Assembly: GCF_000519125.1 (NCBI RefSeq)
Contig: NZ_JAEX01000002.1
Coordinates: 468,124-532,123, forward strand
Source of the DNA: Desulfocurvus vexinensis DSM 17965
Lineage (GTDB): Bacteria > Desulfobacterota > Desulfovibrionia > Desulfovibrionales > Desulfovibrionaceae
Length of the DNA: 64,000 nt
Reading direction: 5' to 3'
In this document: positions 17,183-27,500 of the stretch, piece by piece
Position numbering within the stretch: position 1 is the stretch's first letter
Layout: each line of letters starts with the position of its first letter
Program-made: the position numbers and the translations under genes
Notes under the pieces: model-generated
Databases searched by the model: none
Seen by the model: only the letters and a program-made list of their open reading frames with translations
What the model was told of the DNA's origin: nothing

Positions 17183-18100
17183 TCAGCCGTCCGCGTTGAT
17201 CTTGGCCAGGATTTCGTCCAGCACCTTGGAGGCGCGCTCGTTGTCCACCTGGCAGGTGCCCACGGCCTGGTGCCCGCCGCCGCCGTAGCGCAGCATGAGC
17301 TGGCCCACGTTGGTCTTGCTGGTGCGGTTGACGATGCTCTTGCCCACGGTGAACACGGTGTTCTGCTTGTTCAGGCCCCAGAGCACATGCACGGAGATGT
17401 TGGCCTTGGGGAACAGGGCGTAGATCATGAAGCGGTTGCCCGCGTAGATGGTCTCCTGGTCGCGCAGATCGATGATCACGGCGTTGCCCTGCGCGGTGGA
17501 GTTGTCCAGCAGCATCTGGCGGAAGAGCTTCTCCTGTTCCTTGTAGCGGTCCACGCGCTCGCGCACGTCGGGCAGCTCCAGGATCTTTTCCACGGGCATG
17601 GCGCGGCAGTATTCGATGAGGTCTTCCATGAGCCGGTAGTTGCTGATGCGGTAGTCGCGGAAGCGGCCCAGGCCGGTGCGCGGGTCCATGATGAAGCCGA
17701 GCAGGATCCAGCCCGTGGGGTTCAGGATCTCGTCCTCGGTGAGCTGCGCATCGTCCACCTTGTCCACGGCGGTCATCATCTCATCGAAGTCTTTGGGGAA
17801 TTTGTCGTGTCCGCCGTAGTATTCCCAGATCACGCGCGCGGCGCTGGGGGCCTGTTTGTAGGCGCCCTTGAACTCGAAGTCCGTGCCCAGGCGGGCAGCC
17901 TCGGAGGCGTGGTGGTCGAACCACATCCCGCAGCCCTTGACGTAGGGCACGTTGGCCAGGATGTCGTTCTCGGAGACTTCGATGGTGCCATCCTGCAAAT
18001 CCTTGGGGTGGGCGAATTTCCATTCGTCGATGAGCCCCAGCTCGTTGAGCAGGACGGCGCAGATCAGGCCGTCGAAGTCGGAACGGGTAAGCAGCCTCAT
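17183..18100 (-). CDS. DHH-family phosphoesterase
   Basis: A 305-residue DHH/DHHA1 protein. The first metal motif is SDFDGLICAVLL, the DHH motif itself is MWFDHHASEA, and the DHHA1 substrate domain ends with RYGGGGHQAVG. Relatives cleave short nucleic acids, cyclic dinucleotides or polyphosphate; which applies here is not deducible. No membrane or sensory domain is attached. The ATG at 18100 follows AAGGAGGACATCC. A sigma-70 promoter lies 84 bases upstream. Confidence 0.92.
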   Translation of the reverse strand: MRLLTRSDFDGLICAVLLNELGLIDEWKFAHPKDLQDGTIEVSENDILANVPYVKGCGMWFDHHASEAARLGTDFEFKGAYKQAPSAARVIWEYYGGHDKFPKDFDEMMTAVDKVDDAQLTEDEILNPTGWILLGFIMDPRTGLGRFRDYRISNYRLMEDLIEYCRAMPVEKILELPDVRERVDRYKEQEKLFRQMLLDNSTAQGNAVIIDLRDQETIYAGNRFMIYALFPKANISVHVLWGLNKQNTVFTVGKSIVNRTSKTNVGQLMLRYGGGGHQAVGTCQVDNERASKVLDEILAKINADG

Positions 18101-18183
18101 GGATGTCCTCCTTGAATTCTCCTGTCTCGGCGGGCCTGTCGCAGCGGGGCGGCGGGCCCGTGTGGCATTCGCCCCTGCACCCT

Positions 18184-18213
18184 GTAATATGCCCAATTGA
18201 ATTTTATTGTCAA
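18184..18213 (-). promoter_or_regulatory. sigma-70 promoter of the DHH gene
   Basis: Minus-strand TTGACA (complement of 18208-18213), an 18-base spacer and TATTAC (complement of 18184-18189), within a short A/T-rich island. Confidence 0.65.
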
Positions 18214-18346
18214 AGTATTTGAAATGCGTGGCCTCACAATGTCCGCCGGGCGGGAGCGCGCCGTGTCGGCTCGGCGCGGGCAGCGCCGCAGGGCCAGGGC
18301 TGCCCGGCGGTGCGCGAGTCCTCTCCGGCTGCCTGGCCCGCCCGGG

Positions 18347-19546
18347 CTAGCCTGCGGCGCCCTGGCGGGCCAGGGCCTGGCAGCGCAGCTCGCGCAGGCG
18401 GCGGCCCGATTCCTCGCCCAGGCCGCGCAGCGGGCCGGGCAGGGTCACGGCGAGCATGGCCCGCAGGTCGCGCCGGGCCAGGGGCGCGTGGTCCTGCCCG
18501 TGGTCGGCCTGCGCCAGGCGGAACATCTCCTCCACCAGCCGCGCGCGGTGCAGGGTGTCCAGCAGGTCCACCCGCGTGGCCGGGCGCAGCTCGGGGTAGC
18601 GCGCGGCGGTCATGTGCAGGGCGGCGGCCAGCTCCCCGGCCTGGATGAAGCGGTTGGGCAGGGCCAGGCGCTGGCCCAGGGCCCGGGCCAGGGGCGCGCC
18701 CAGGCGGTCGTGGCCGTGGTGGCTGGGGTGGCGCTCCCGGGGGGTGGCCGTCTTGCCCAGGTCGTGGGCCAGGGCCATCCAGCAGGGCAGCTCGTCGCCC
18801 GCCAGGCGGTCCATGACCTGGGCGGTGTGCTCCAGGGTGCTTTCGTCGTGCCAGGGCGCGGGCCCGGCGGGGATGGTCTCTGCCCCGGCCAGCTCGGCCA
18901 GCCAGGGCGCCAGGGCCCCGGCCTGGGCCAGCACACGCAGCAGCCGCCCCGGGGCCGGGCTGCACAGGGCCTTGCGCACCTCGGCGCCCACGCGCTCGGG
19001 GGGCAGGGCGGCAAAGGCTGCCCCGGCGGCGGCCCGGGCCATGGCGGGCACAAGGTCGGGGTGCGGCGCGAAGTCGGGCATGCGCGCCAGAAAGCGCGCC
19101 GCGCGCACCACGCGCAGGGGGTCGTCGTCCAGGGAGGTCGGCCCCACGGGGCGCAGCAGGCGCGCGTCCAGGTCCGCCAGGGAGTGGGGCAGGCCCACGG
19201 CCAGCTCGCGCACCCGGGCCGGGTCCGGCTCGGCGGGGTAGTCGGGCAGGGGCAGGGCCAGGGCGTTGATGGTGAAATCGCGCGCCAGAAGGTCCGCCCC
19301 CAGGTCGGCCAGCAGGTCGCAGGCCTGGGCGCCGCCGCAGCAGGCCACGCGCCCGCCTTCGCGCGGGAAGGCGAACTCCTGCCCGCCCACCAGGAACACC
19401 GGGAAGGCCTTGCCCACCTGGCGGGCCCTCGGGAAGCGGCGCAGGAACTGGGCCGTGGTCGCCCCCAGGACGAGGTAGTCCCTGTCGTTGGCCTCGCGCC
19501 CCAGGAGCATGTCGCGGACCGCGCCGCCGACCAGACAGATGAGCAT
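18347..19546 (-). CDS. tRNA nucleotidyltransferase / poly(A) polymerase family with HD domain
   Basis: A 399-residue class II nucleotidyltransferase. The N-terminal head has GGAVRDMLLG and the catalytic DRDYLVLG (DxD). RDFTINALALP and DDDPLRVVRAARF mark the neck region. A C-terminal HD domain (WMALAHDLGKTATP) would provide phosphohydrolase activity, as in E. coli-type CCA enzymes. The role would be CCA repair of tRNA 3' ends; several tRNAs here may encode CCA, as the one at 6042 does. The ATG at 19546 (MLICLVGGAV) matches the family start. Confidence 0.92.
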   Translation of the reverse strand: MLICLVGGAVRDMLLGREANDRDYLVLGATTAQFLRRFPRARQVGKAFPVFLVGGQEFAFPREGGRVACCGGAQACDLLADLGADLLARDFTINALALPLPDYPAEPDPARVRELAVGLPHSLADLDARLLRPVGPTSLDDDPLRVVRAARFLARMPDFAPHPDLVPAMARAAAGAAFAALPPERVGAEVRKALCSPAPGRLLRVLAQAGALAPWLAELAGAETIPAGPAPWHDESTLEHTAQVMDRLAGDELPCWMALAHDLGKTATPRERHPSHHGHDRLGAPLARALGQRLALPNRFIQAGELAAALHMTAARYPELRPATRVDLLDTLHRARLVEEMFRLAQADHGQDHAPLARRDLRAMLAVTLPGPLRGLGEESGRRLRELRCQALARQGAAG

Positions 19547-19737
19547 GGCCCAGCAATAGCAGCCCCGGGGAGCCTTGCCAATGGCCGCGCCGCGCGGGGG
19601 ATTGCGCGGCCCCCGGGCGCTTGGGCCCGGCGCTGGGCCGGGCCTCTCCCATGGGGTGGCGGGTGGCCGGTGCCTTGGTCCTTGCGCGGGGAGAAGCGGC
19701 GAGGTGCTTCTTCCTGGAATCCTGGCGCAATCACGAA

Positions 19738-19766
19738 TTGACCGCGCACGCGGGCACGCGTACAAC
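19738..19766 (+). promoter_or_regulatory. sigma-70 promoter immediately upstream of birA
   Basis: TTGACC at 19738-19743, a 17-base spacer and TACAAC at 19761-19766. The birA ATG begins only 7 bases after the -10 box, so transcription would start at or next to the start codon. Confidence 0.6.
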
Positions 19767-19772
19767 CCGCCC

Positions 19773-20663
19773 ATGCACCTGCCAGCCGGAGTCAGCCTCC
19801 TGGGCCCGGGCCTCGACGGCCTGGCCCGCCCCCTGCGCCCCGAGGCCCTTGGGGCGGCGCATGCCCTGTGGGCTGCGGACGTGGCCGCCCTGGGCCCCTG
19901 GGTCGAGGACGACGACGGCCTGCACCGCGCCGCCGGGGCGCCTTCCGGCGCGCCGCTGTGCGTGTGCGGCCCGTGCACCTCGGCCCTGGACGTGGGCTGG
20001 GCCCTGGCGGGGCAAGGCGCGCTGCCCGAGTGGGGCGCCGTGCTGGCCGTGGCCCAGAGCGCCGGGCGCGGGCAGCTGCGCCGCGCCTGGCACAGCGCCC
20101 CGGGCGACCTGCTGGCGGCCTGGCGCTGGCCCGCGCCCCCGGGGCCGTGGGCCGCGCTGGCGCCGCTGCTGGCCGGGGCCGTGGTCTGCGACGAGCTGGC
20201 CGCCCGGGGCCTTGCCGTGCGCGTCAAATGGCCCAACGATCTGCTGGTGGGCGGGCGCAAGGTCGGCGGCATCCTGGTGGAGGAGCGCGGGGGCGTGGTG
20301 CTCGTGGGCCTGGGGCTGAACCTCGCCAGCGCCCCGCAGGACCACGAGCTGCGTGACGACGCCGTGCCCCGGGCGGATTTCCTGACGGCCCACGGGGAAA
20401 TGAAATCGATTATCTCCCTGTGGCGGAGTCTTGTGGAGCGGGCCGAAAATTGGTATGCCCTGAAAGTTTCCGGCGGCAGTCCTGCACAATTTCTGGAAAG
20501 CTTCACCCTCCGCCTGGCCTGGGTGGGCCGGGAGGTGAGGGTTCGCGAAGCGGAGGGCGACTTTTCGGCCCGGTTGCTCGGCCTGGCCCCTGACGGGGGG
20601 CTTGTCCTTGAGCGTTCGGGCCGCAGGGTGACCCTGCACTCCGGGAGCGTTTTCCTGCCATGA
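19773..20663 (+). CDS. birA: biotin--protein ligase
   Basis: A 296-residue monofunctional ligase that activates biotin with ATP and attaches it to a lysine of biotin-dependent enzymes. Catalytic motifs are QSAGRGQLRRAW (the biotinyl-AMP loop, usually GRGRxGR), VKWPNDLLVGGRKVGGILVE and GLGLNL. The N-terminal DNA-binding domain of regulatory BirA is absent. Pyruvate carboxylase, its probable substrate, begins 66 bases downstream. No Shine-Dalgarno precedes the ATG, which fits leaderless translation from the promoter at 19738. Confidence 0.92.
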   Translation: MHLPAGVSLLGPGLDGLARPLRPEALGAAHALWAADVAALGPWVEDDDGLHRAAGAPSGAPLCVCGPCTSALDVGWALAGQGALPEWGAVLAVAQSAGRGQLRRAWHSAPGDLLAAWRWPAPPGPWAALAPLLAGAVVCDELAARGLAVRVKWPNDLLVGGRKVGGILVEERGGVVLVGLGLNLASAPQDHELRDDAVPRADFLTAHGEMKSIISLWRSLVERAENWYALKVSGGSPAQFLESFTLRLAWVGREVRVREAEGDFSARLLGLAPDGGLVLERSGRRVTLHSGSVFLP

Positions 20664-20729
20664 CGTGCCTGCTGCGCCGGGGGGTGCACGGACGGTTGAG
20701 GACCATCAGCCCAAAGGGAGTGTACGGAA

Positions 20730-23700
20730 TTGTCTGAGCAGCAACTGCGTCCCAAGCCTTTCAAGGAAGTGCTCAACGAGCTTTCCGGCAAGAAGATTCT
20801 CGTGGCCAACCGGGGCATTCCCGGTCGGCGCATCGCCCGCACCATCCGCGAGATGGGCGGGGCCGTGGCCATCATGACCGCCACGGACGTGGACAAAACC
20901 TCCCCGGTGCTGTCCGGCGTGCAGGAGTTGTTGCTGCTGGGCGACAACCCCCGCGCCTACCTGGACATCGACCGCATCATCCGCAAGGCCAAGGCCCGCG
21001 GCATCGTGGCCATCCATCCCGGCTGGGGCTTCGCCGCCGAGGACGATTCCTTCCCCGAGAAATGCAAGCGCGCGGGCATCCTGTTCCTGGGGCCCGAGGC
21101 CACGGCCATGCGCCTTTTGGGCAACAAGGTCGAGGTGCGCCGTCTGGCCCAGACCCTGGACGTGCCCGTGGTGCCCGGCTCCGAGGGTGCAGTGAGCATC
21201 CCCGAGGCCCGGCGCATCGCCGAGGAGATCGGCTACCCCATCATGCTCAAGGCCGAGGGCGGCGGCGGCGGGCGCGGCATCTACGAGGTCTTCCGGCCCG
21301 ACCAGCTCGAGGACGCCTTCGCCAAGGCCTCGGCCATGGCCCAGGCCTCCTTCGGCAACCCGCGCCTGTTCGTGGAACGCCTGCTGACCAGCGTGCGGCA
21401 CATCGAAATCCAGGTGGTGGCCGACCGCTTTGGCAACGCTTTCGCCTTCGACGAGCGCGACTGCACCGTGCAGCGCAACCACCAGAAGCTGGTGGAGATC
21501 ACCCCCTCGCCCTGGGCGGGCATGACCCCCGAGCTGCGCGAGCGGCTCAAGGAATACGCCATCCGCCTGGTCAAGGCCGTGAACTACTTCTCCCTGGCCA
21601 CGGTGGAATTTCTGGTGGACCAGAGCGGCACGCCGTACCTCATCGAGGTCAACACGCGCCTGCAGGTGGAGCACGGCATCACCGAGATCCGCTACGGCGT
21701 GGACCTGGTGGAGGAGCAGATCGCCGTGGCCTTCGGGGCCAAGCTGCGCCTGAACAAGCGCGACACCCGGCCGCTGAACCACGCCATCCAGGTGCGCATC
21801 AACTGCGAGGACCCGCAGAAGAACTTCGCCCCCAACTCCGGGGTTATCACGCGCTACGTCTCCCCGGGCGGCCCCGGCATCCGGCTCGACTCGTGCATCA
21901 CCGCAGGCTACGAATTCCCCTCGCAGTACGATTCGGCGGCCTCGCTGCTGGTGGCCTACGGTAAGTCGTGGAAAAAGGCCCTGCGCGTCATGGACCGCGC
22001 CCTGCGCGAGTACCATATCGGCGGGCTGAAGACGACCATCCCCTTCCACCGCCAGATCGTGCGCAACCAGGCCTTCCGCGACGCCGAGTTCGACACCAAC
22101 TTCGTGCGCACGCATCCCGAGCTCATGGACTACGTGGACTGGGAGCCCGAAGCCCTGCGCCTGTCGCGGCTGGTGGCCGAGATCTCGGCCAAGGGCTACA
22201 ACCCCTACGTGCAGCTTGGCGAATACCGGGGGCGGCGCGACAAGCGCATGGGCCACCTCGAGGTGGTGCTGCCGCGCATCTACCCCAACGCCTACAAGTA
22301 CCCGTATCCGCGCCACGACCGCCAAGCCACCCTGGACTACCTGCGCGACTCGGACCACGTCCACTTCATGGACACCACCACCCGCGACATCACCCAGTCC
22401 AACAGCGGCAACCGCTTCCGCTGGGCCGAAGACAAGCTCATCGCCCAGTACCTGGACAACTGCGGGTTCTTCTCCCTGGAGAACGGCGGCGGCGCGCACT
22501 TCCACGTGGCCATGCTGGCCAACATGACCTACCCGTTCACCGAGGCCGCGCTGTGGAACGAGTTCGCGCCCAAGACCCTCAAGCAGATCCTCATCCGCTC
22601 CACCAACGTGCTGGGCTACAAGCCCCAGCCCTCGAACCTGATGCGCAAGACCGGCGAGATGATCAATGAGCATTACGACGTCATCCGCTGCTTCGACTTC
22701 CTGAACCATATCGAGAATATGCGGCCTTTTGCCGAGGTCGCCCTGGCCAGCAAGCGCAACATCTTCGAGCCGGCCATCTCCTTGTCCTGGGCCAAGGGCT
22801 TCACCGTGCAACACTACCTGGACGTGACCGAGGCCATCGTGACCCTGGTGCGCCAGGTGGCGGGCGTCAGCGCCAAGAAGGCCCAGCGGCTGTTCATCCT
22901 CGGCCTGAAGGACATGGCCGGGGTCTGCCCGCCGCACTTCATGCGCGAGCTGGTGGGCGCCCTGCGCCGCAAGTATCCCGACCTGGTGCTGCACTACCAC
23001 CGCCACTACACCGACGGGCTGTTCGTGCCCGCCGTGGGCGCGGCGGCCAAGGCCGGGGCGCACATCGTGGACACGGCCATCGGCGCCAGCGTGCGCTGGT
23101 ACGGCCAGGGCGAGGTGCTCTCCACGGCGGCCTACCTGGAGCAGGAGCTGGGCCTGAAGACCAACCTGAACAAGGAAATGATCCGCACCTGCAACTTCGT
23201 GCTCAAGCAGATCATGCCCTACTACGACCGCTACACCGCGCCGTATTTCCAGGGCATCGACTACGACGTGGTGGACCACGGCATGCCCGGCGGGGCGACC
23301 TCCTCCTCCCAGGAGGGGGCCATGAAGCAGGGCCACATCCACCTGTTGCCCTACATGCTCAAGTTCCTGGCCGGCACGCGCCAGATCGTGCGCTACCACG
23401 ACGTGACCCCCGGCTCGCAGATCACCTGGAACACGGCGTTTTTGGCCGTGACCGGGGCCCACAAGCGCGGCGGTGAGCGCGCCGTGCGCGACCTGCTCGA
23501 CGTGCTGGAATACGTGGTGGCCACCCCCGAGCGCGACATGTCCGACAATATGCGCCGCGAGCGGCTGGCCATCTACTGCGACGCCAACGACGCCTTCCGC
23601 AACCTGCTGCTGGGCCAGTATGGCCGCCTGCCCCTGGGCTGGCCGCCGGACTGGGTCTACGAGAGCGCCTTCGGCCCCGAATACCGCAAGGCCCTGGCCT

Positions 23701-24431
23701 CGCGCTCCGAGGAATCGCCCCTGGGCAAGCTGTGCGACATGGACATGGACGCCGAGCTGGAGGCCCTGCGCGGGCACATCAAGCGCGAACCCTCCGACGA
23801 GGAGTTCGTCATGTACCTGAACCACCCCGGCGACGCGCTCAAGACCATCCAGTTCCACCAGAAGTTCGGCGACCCGAACAACCTGCCCCTGGACGTGTGG
23901 TTCGAGGGCCTGGAGCCCGGGCGCGAGGTGACATTCCAGGACTCCAAGCGCAAGCCGCACATGATGTCCATTCTGGACATCGCCGAGCCCGACGAGCGCG
24001 GCATGAGCATCGTGCGCTACGTGCTCGACGCCGAGACGCTCTCCGAGCAGGTCAAGGTGGCCCAGGGCACCGGGGCGCGCAAGAGCACGGTGGAGATGGC
24101 CGACCCGGACAACCCCCAGCAGGTGGGCTCGCCCTCCAACGGCGACCTCTGGATCATGTACGTGGCCCCCGGAGATGTGGTAAAGGCCGGGGAAGAGTTG
24201 TTCAACATCTCGATCATGAAGCAGGAAAAGGCCGTGCTCTCCCCGGTGGACGGCGTGGTCCGGCGGGTGCTCAAGTCCGCCAACTACAAGGACGAGAAGA
24301 AGATGGTTCCCGTTGTCGAAGGCGAGCTGCTGGTGGAGATCGGGCCCATCCCCCGGACCTGCCCCACCTGCAAGATGCACGTCCTCGACGAGCGGTTCAA
24401 GTTCTGCTCCGAGTGCGGGCAGAAGCTGTAG
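20730..24431 (+). CDS. pyc: pyruvate carboxylase with C-terminal zinc ribbon
   Basis: A 1233-residue biotin enzyme converting pyruvate and bicarbonate to oxaloacetate with ATP. Domains in order: biotin carboxylase (1-460, with KAEGGGGGRGIYEV and EVNTRLQVEHGITE), carboxyltransferase (about 530-1000, with GLKDMAGVCPP and the LHYHRHYTDG metal motif), and biotinyl domain (SIMKQEK, biotin lysine K1164). The HxH is kept, but the aspartate usual in HTHDT is Tyr here. A four-cysteine zinc ribbon closes the protein (C1211xxC1214, C1226xxC1229), absent from ordinary pyruvate carboxylases. TTG start with GGGAG nine bases upstream. Confidence 0.93.
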   Translation: MSEQQLRPKPFKEVLNELSGKKILVANRGIPGRRIARTIREMGGAVAIMTATDVDKTSPVLSGVQELLLLGDNPRAYLDIDRIIRKAKARGIVAIHPGWGFAAEDDSFPEKCKRAGILFLGPEATAMRLLGNKVEVRRLAQTLDVPVVPGSEGAVSIPEARRIAEEIGYPIMLKAEGGGGGRGIYEVFRPDQLEDAFAKASAMAQASFGNPRLFVERLLTSVRHIEIQVVADRFGNAFAFDERDCTVQRNHQKLVEITPSPWAGMTPELRERLKEYAIRLVKAVNYFSLATVEFLVDQSGTPYLIEVNTRLQVEHGITEIRYGVDLVEEQIAVAFGAKLRLNKRDTRPLNHAIQVRINCEDPQKNFAPNSGVITRYVSPGGPGIRLDSCITAGYEFPSQYDSAASLLVAYGKSWKKALRVMDRALREYHIGGLKTTIPFHRQIVRNQAFRDAEFDTNFVRTHPELMDYVDWEPEALRLSRLVAEISAKGYNPYVQLGEYRGRRDKRMGHLEVVLPRIYPNAYKYPYPRHDRQATLDYLRDSDHVHFMDTTTRDITQSNSGNRFRWAEDKLIAQYLDNCGFFSLENGGGAHFHVAMLANMTYPFTEAALWNEFAPKTLKQILIRSTNVLGYKPQPSNLMRKTGEMINEHYDVIRCFDFLNHIENMRPFAEVALASKRNIFEPAISLSWAKGFTVQHYLDVTEAIVTLVRQVAGVSAKKAQRLFILGLKDMAGVCPPHFMRELVGALRRKYPDLVLHYHRHYTDGLFVPAVGAAAKAGAHIVDTAIGASVRWYGQGEVLSTAAYLEQELGLKTNLNKEMIRTCNFVLKQIMPYYDRYTAPYFQGIDYDVVDHGMPGGATSSSQEGAMKQGHIHLLPYMLKFLAGTRQIVRYHDVTPGSQITWNTAFLAVTGAHKRGGERAVRDLLDVLEYVVATPERDMSDNMRRERLAIYCDANDAFRNLLLGQYGRLPLGWPPDWVYESAFGPEYRKALASRSEESPLGKLCDMDMDAELEALRGHIKREPSDEEFVMYLNHPGDALKTIQFHQKFGDPNNLPLDVWFEGLEPGREVTFQDSKRKPHMMSILDIAEPDERGMSIVRYVLDAETLSEQVKVAQGTGARKSTVEMADPDNPQQVGSPSNGDLWIMYVAPGDVVKAGEELFNISIMKQEKAVLSPVDGVVRRVLKSANYKDEKKMVPVVEGELLVEIGPIPRTCPTCKMHVLDERFKFCSECGQKL

Positions 24432-24438
24432 ACGAGAA

Positions 24439-24502
24439 GGCCGCGCGGCGCCCTCGGCGCCGCGCGGCCCTCGCCGCCGGAAGCCCCCCCCGGGGCTCCG
24501 GC
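24439..24502 (+). promoter_or_regulatory. two strong hairpins between pyc and the PEP-synthase-like gene
   Basis: The first has a perfect 14-bp stem (24439-24452 with 24456-24469, CTC loop); the second, 24476-24502, pairs GCCGG-A-AGCCCC with GGGGCTCCGGC with one bulged A. Neither is followed by a T-run, so a classical terminator is unlikely; RNA stability or partial termination is possible. Confidence 0.45.
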
Positions 24503-24593
24503 GCGCGTGGCTGTTCGACGTGCGACGGGCCGGACTCCGGATGGGGCCGGCCCGAGGTGAGCATTCCCGTTCCATGCCGCTAAGGAGGAGAGC

Positions 24594-27500
24594 ATGGCCA
24601 AAGCCAAGAAAGCCGAGCAAGGAAAGAGCGCCGAAGCCCCCGCCGCCCAGCCCCAGAGCCTGGATGTGGCCGAGCTGCGCAGGCAGATCGTGCTGAACGG
24701 GGCCGACATCACGGCCATCGGCGAGGAGTCCGAGATCCTGGTCGGCGGCAAGAACTACAACACCGCCATCATCAGCCAGGTGCCGGGCATCCGTGCTCCG
24801 CAGTTCCGGGCCATTTCCTCCATCGCCTTCCACAAGCTGCTGGACGAGACCAAGGTCAACGCCGCCCTGGTCCGCTCCACCGTGGACGCGGAGTACAACC
24901 GCGTGGACTGGAACGACGAGGAGGTCAACAAGGACTCGGACTTCCTGCAGAAGTTCGTGCGCAACATCGCGCGTATCGTGCGCCAGGGCGCCTCCAGCGG
25001 CCCGCTGGTGCGCCTGCGCACCTTTGTCAACAACGTGGTGGACGGCTTCGCCACCTCCCCCGAGGGCATCGACCAGCTGCGCAAGCGCTCGGTGCTCGTG
25101 CAGTCGGCCATCCTTTCCGTGGAGCTGCCCGCCGAGGTGGACCAGGCCGTGCGCGCCGCCTACCTGGGCATCTGCAAGGAGGCCGGGCTCGAAGACGTGC
25201 CCGTGGCCGTGCGCTCCTCCGCCGCTGGCGAGGACAGCCGCAAGAAGGCCTTCGCCGGGCTTCAGGACACCTACCTGAACATCGTGGGCGAGAACATGTG
25301 CGTGGAGGCCTACCACTGGGACTGCGCCTCGGCCTACAACCTGCGCTCCATGACCTACCGCCGCGAGGCCATCCTCGACGCCATCGCCCGTGCCGAGCGC
25401 ACCGGCGACGACGAGTACGCCGCCCAGGCCAAGAAGGAATGGGCCATCGAGAACACCTCGCTGTCGGTGTGCATCATGCGCATGATCAACCCGGTGATCT
25501 CGGGCACCGCCTTCTCGGCGGACACCGCCACCGGCTGCCGCGGCACGGACAAGAAGGAGCTGGTGTCCATCGACGCCAGCTACGGCCTGGGCGAGGCCGT
25601 GGTGGGCGGCATGGTCACCCCCGACAAGTTCTACGTCTTCGAGCGCGAGGACGGGGCCGAGGTCGTCATCCGCTTCATGGGCTTCAAGGACAAGAAGATC
25701 GTCTACGACCCCGAAGGCGGCACCAAGGTCGTCAAGGTCGGCGACCTGGAGACCTACCAGTGGTCCCTGTCCCTGGCCCAGGCCGAGGAGGTCGCCCGGG
25801 GCGTGCGTGGCATCTCCAGCGCCTACGGCGGCATGATCATGGACACCGAGTTCTGCATCGACAGCTCCGACCGGCTGTGGTTCGTCCAGGCCCGCCCGGA
25901 GACGCGCTGGAACGAGGAGTTCGAGCAGCACCCCAACACCATCTTCATGCGCCGCCTGGAAGTGGACCCCAAGGCCCTGGCCCGGGCCGAGGTCATCATC
26001 GAGGGCAACGGCGCCTCGCGCGGGGCGGGGCAGGGCACGGTGCGCTTTTTGCGCTCGGCCCTGGAGCTGAACAAGATCAACAAGGGTGACATCCTGGCCG
26101 CCGAGCGCACCGACCCCGACATGGTGCCCGGCATGCGCATCGCCTCGGCCATCCTGGCCGACGTGGGCGGCGACACCTCCCACGCGGCCATCACCTCGCG
26201 TGAGCTGGGCATCCCGGCGGTCATCGGCATCCAGCGCGCCGAGATCCTGCGCAGCCTGGACGGCCAGGAGGTCACGGTGGACGGCTCGCGCGGCAAGGTC
26301 TACCGCGGCTGCCTGCCGCTGATGGAAGTCGGCGGCGAGATCGACACCGCGGCCCTGCCGGCCACCAAGACCAAGGTCGGCCTGATCCTGGCCGACGTGG
26401 GCCAGTCGCTGTTCCTGTCGCGCCTGCGCCAGGTGCCGGACTTCGAAGTCGGCCTGCTGCGCGCCGAGTTCATGCTCGGCAACATCGCCGTGCATCCCCT
26501 GGCCCTGGAGGCCTACGACAACCGCAAGCTCGAGGTGCTGGTCAACCGCAAGCTGCGCCAGCTCGACGCCGAGCTGACCAAGATCCTGCGCGAGCACCTG
26601 GCCACGGGCATCCAGACCCTGGACCTCAAGCTGCGCGAGTACGTGGCCGTGGTCAGCGGCCTGGGCAACGAGATCGCCGGGCTCACCGAGCGCGAGGGCG
26701 CCCGGGGCGGCACCGACGAGGTGCTGGCCATCCACCGCCGCCTGCGCGAACTGGACAAGAAGCTCGACGGCCACCTGGAGCTGGCCACCCAGCGCCTGGA
26801 AGTGCTCAAGACCTCCGAGGACCTGGAAGCCCACGTGGCCGTGATCATGGGCTACACCGAGATCCTCGAGGCCCCGGGCACCGACCCCGAGGTGGACAAG
26901 CGCCGCCAGGACGCCCTGGAGGCCGTGCAGGCCCATTGCGCCAAGGTCCAGGACGAGCCCATGGTCCAGGACGTGCTGGAGCGCATCAGCCGCCTGCGGA
27001 CCGAGGTCGCCCGCCAGGTGGGCCTGGAAAAGGAGATCGAGGACGTGCGCACCCTGCCCGGGAAGATCCGCGAGCTGATCCGCTCGCGCGGCTTCCGCAA
27101 CGGCAAGGAGCACTACGTGCAGACCCTGGCCCAGAGCCTGGCCCTGTTCGCCATGGCCTTCCACGGGCGCGACATCGTCTACCGGACCACGGACTACAAG
27201 TCCAACGAGTACCGCAACCTGCTGGGCGGCAACCTCTTCGAGGCCCACGAGGACAACCCCATGATCGGCTACCGGGGCGTGTCGCGCAATCTCCACGACT
27301 GGGAGATCGAGGCCTTCAAGCTGGCGCGCGGCGTGTTCGGCGGCAAGAACCTCCAGATGATGCTGCCCTTCGTGCGCACCCTGGAGGAGGCCCGCAGCAT
27401 GAAGCGCTACCTGGAGCAGGTCCACAAGCTCAGGAGCGGCAAGGACGGGCTGAAGCTCATCCTCATGAGCGAGATTCCGGCCAACGCCATCCTGGCCAAG

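Noticed and set aside
18198..19741. Plus-strand open frame of about 500 codons
   Set aside because: It is antisense to the tRNA nucleotidyltransferase gene, whose motifs are all intact.
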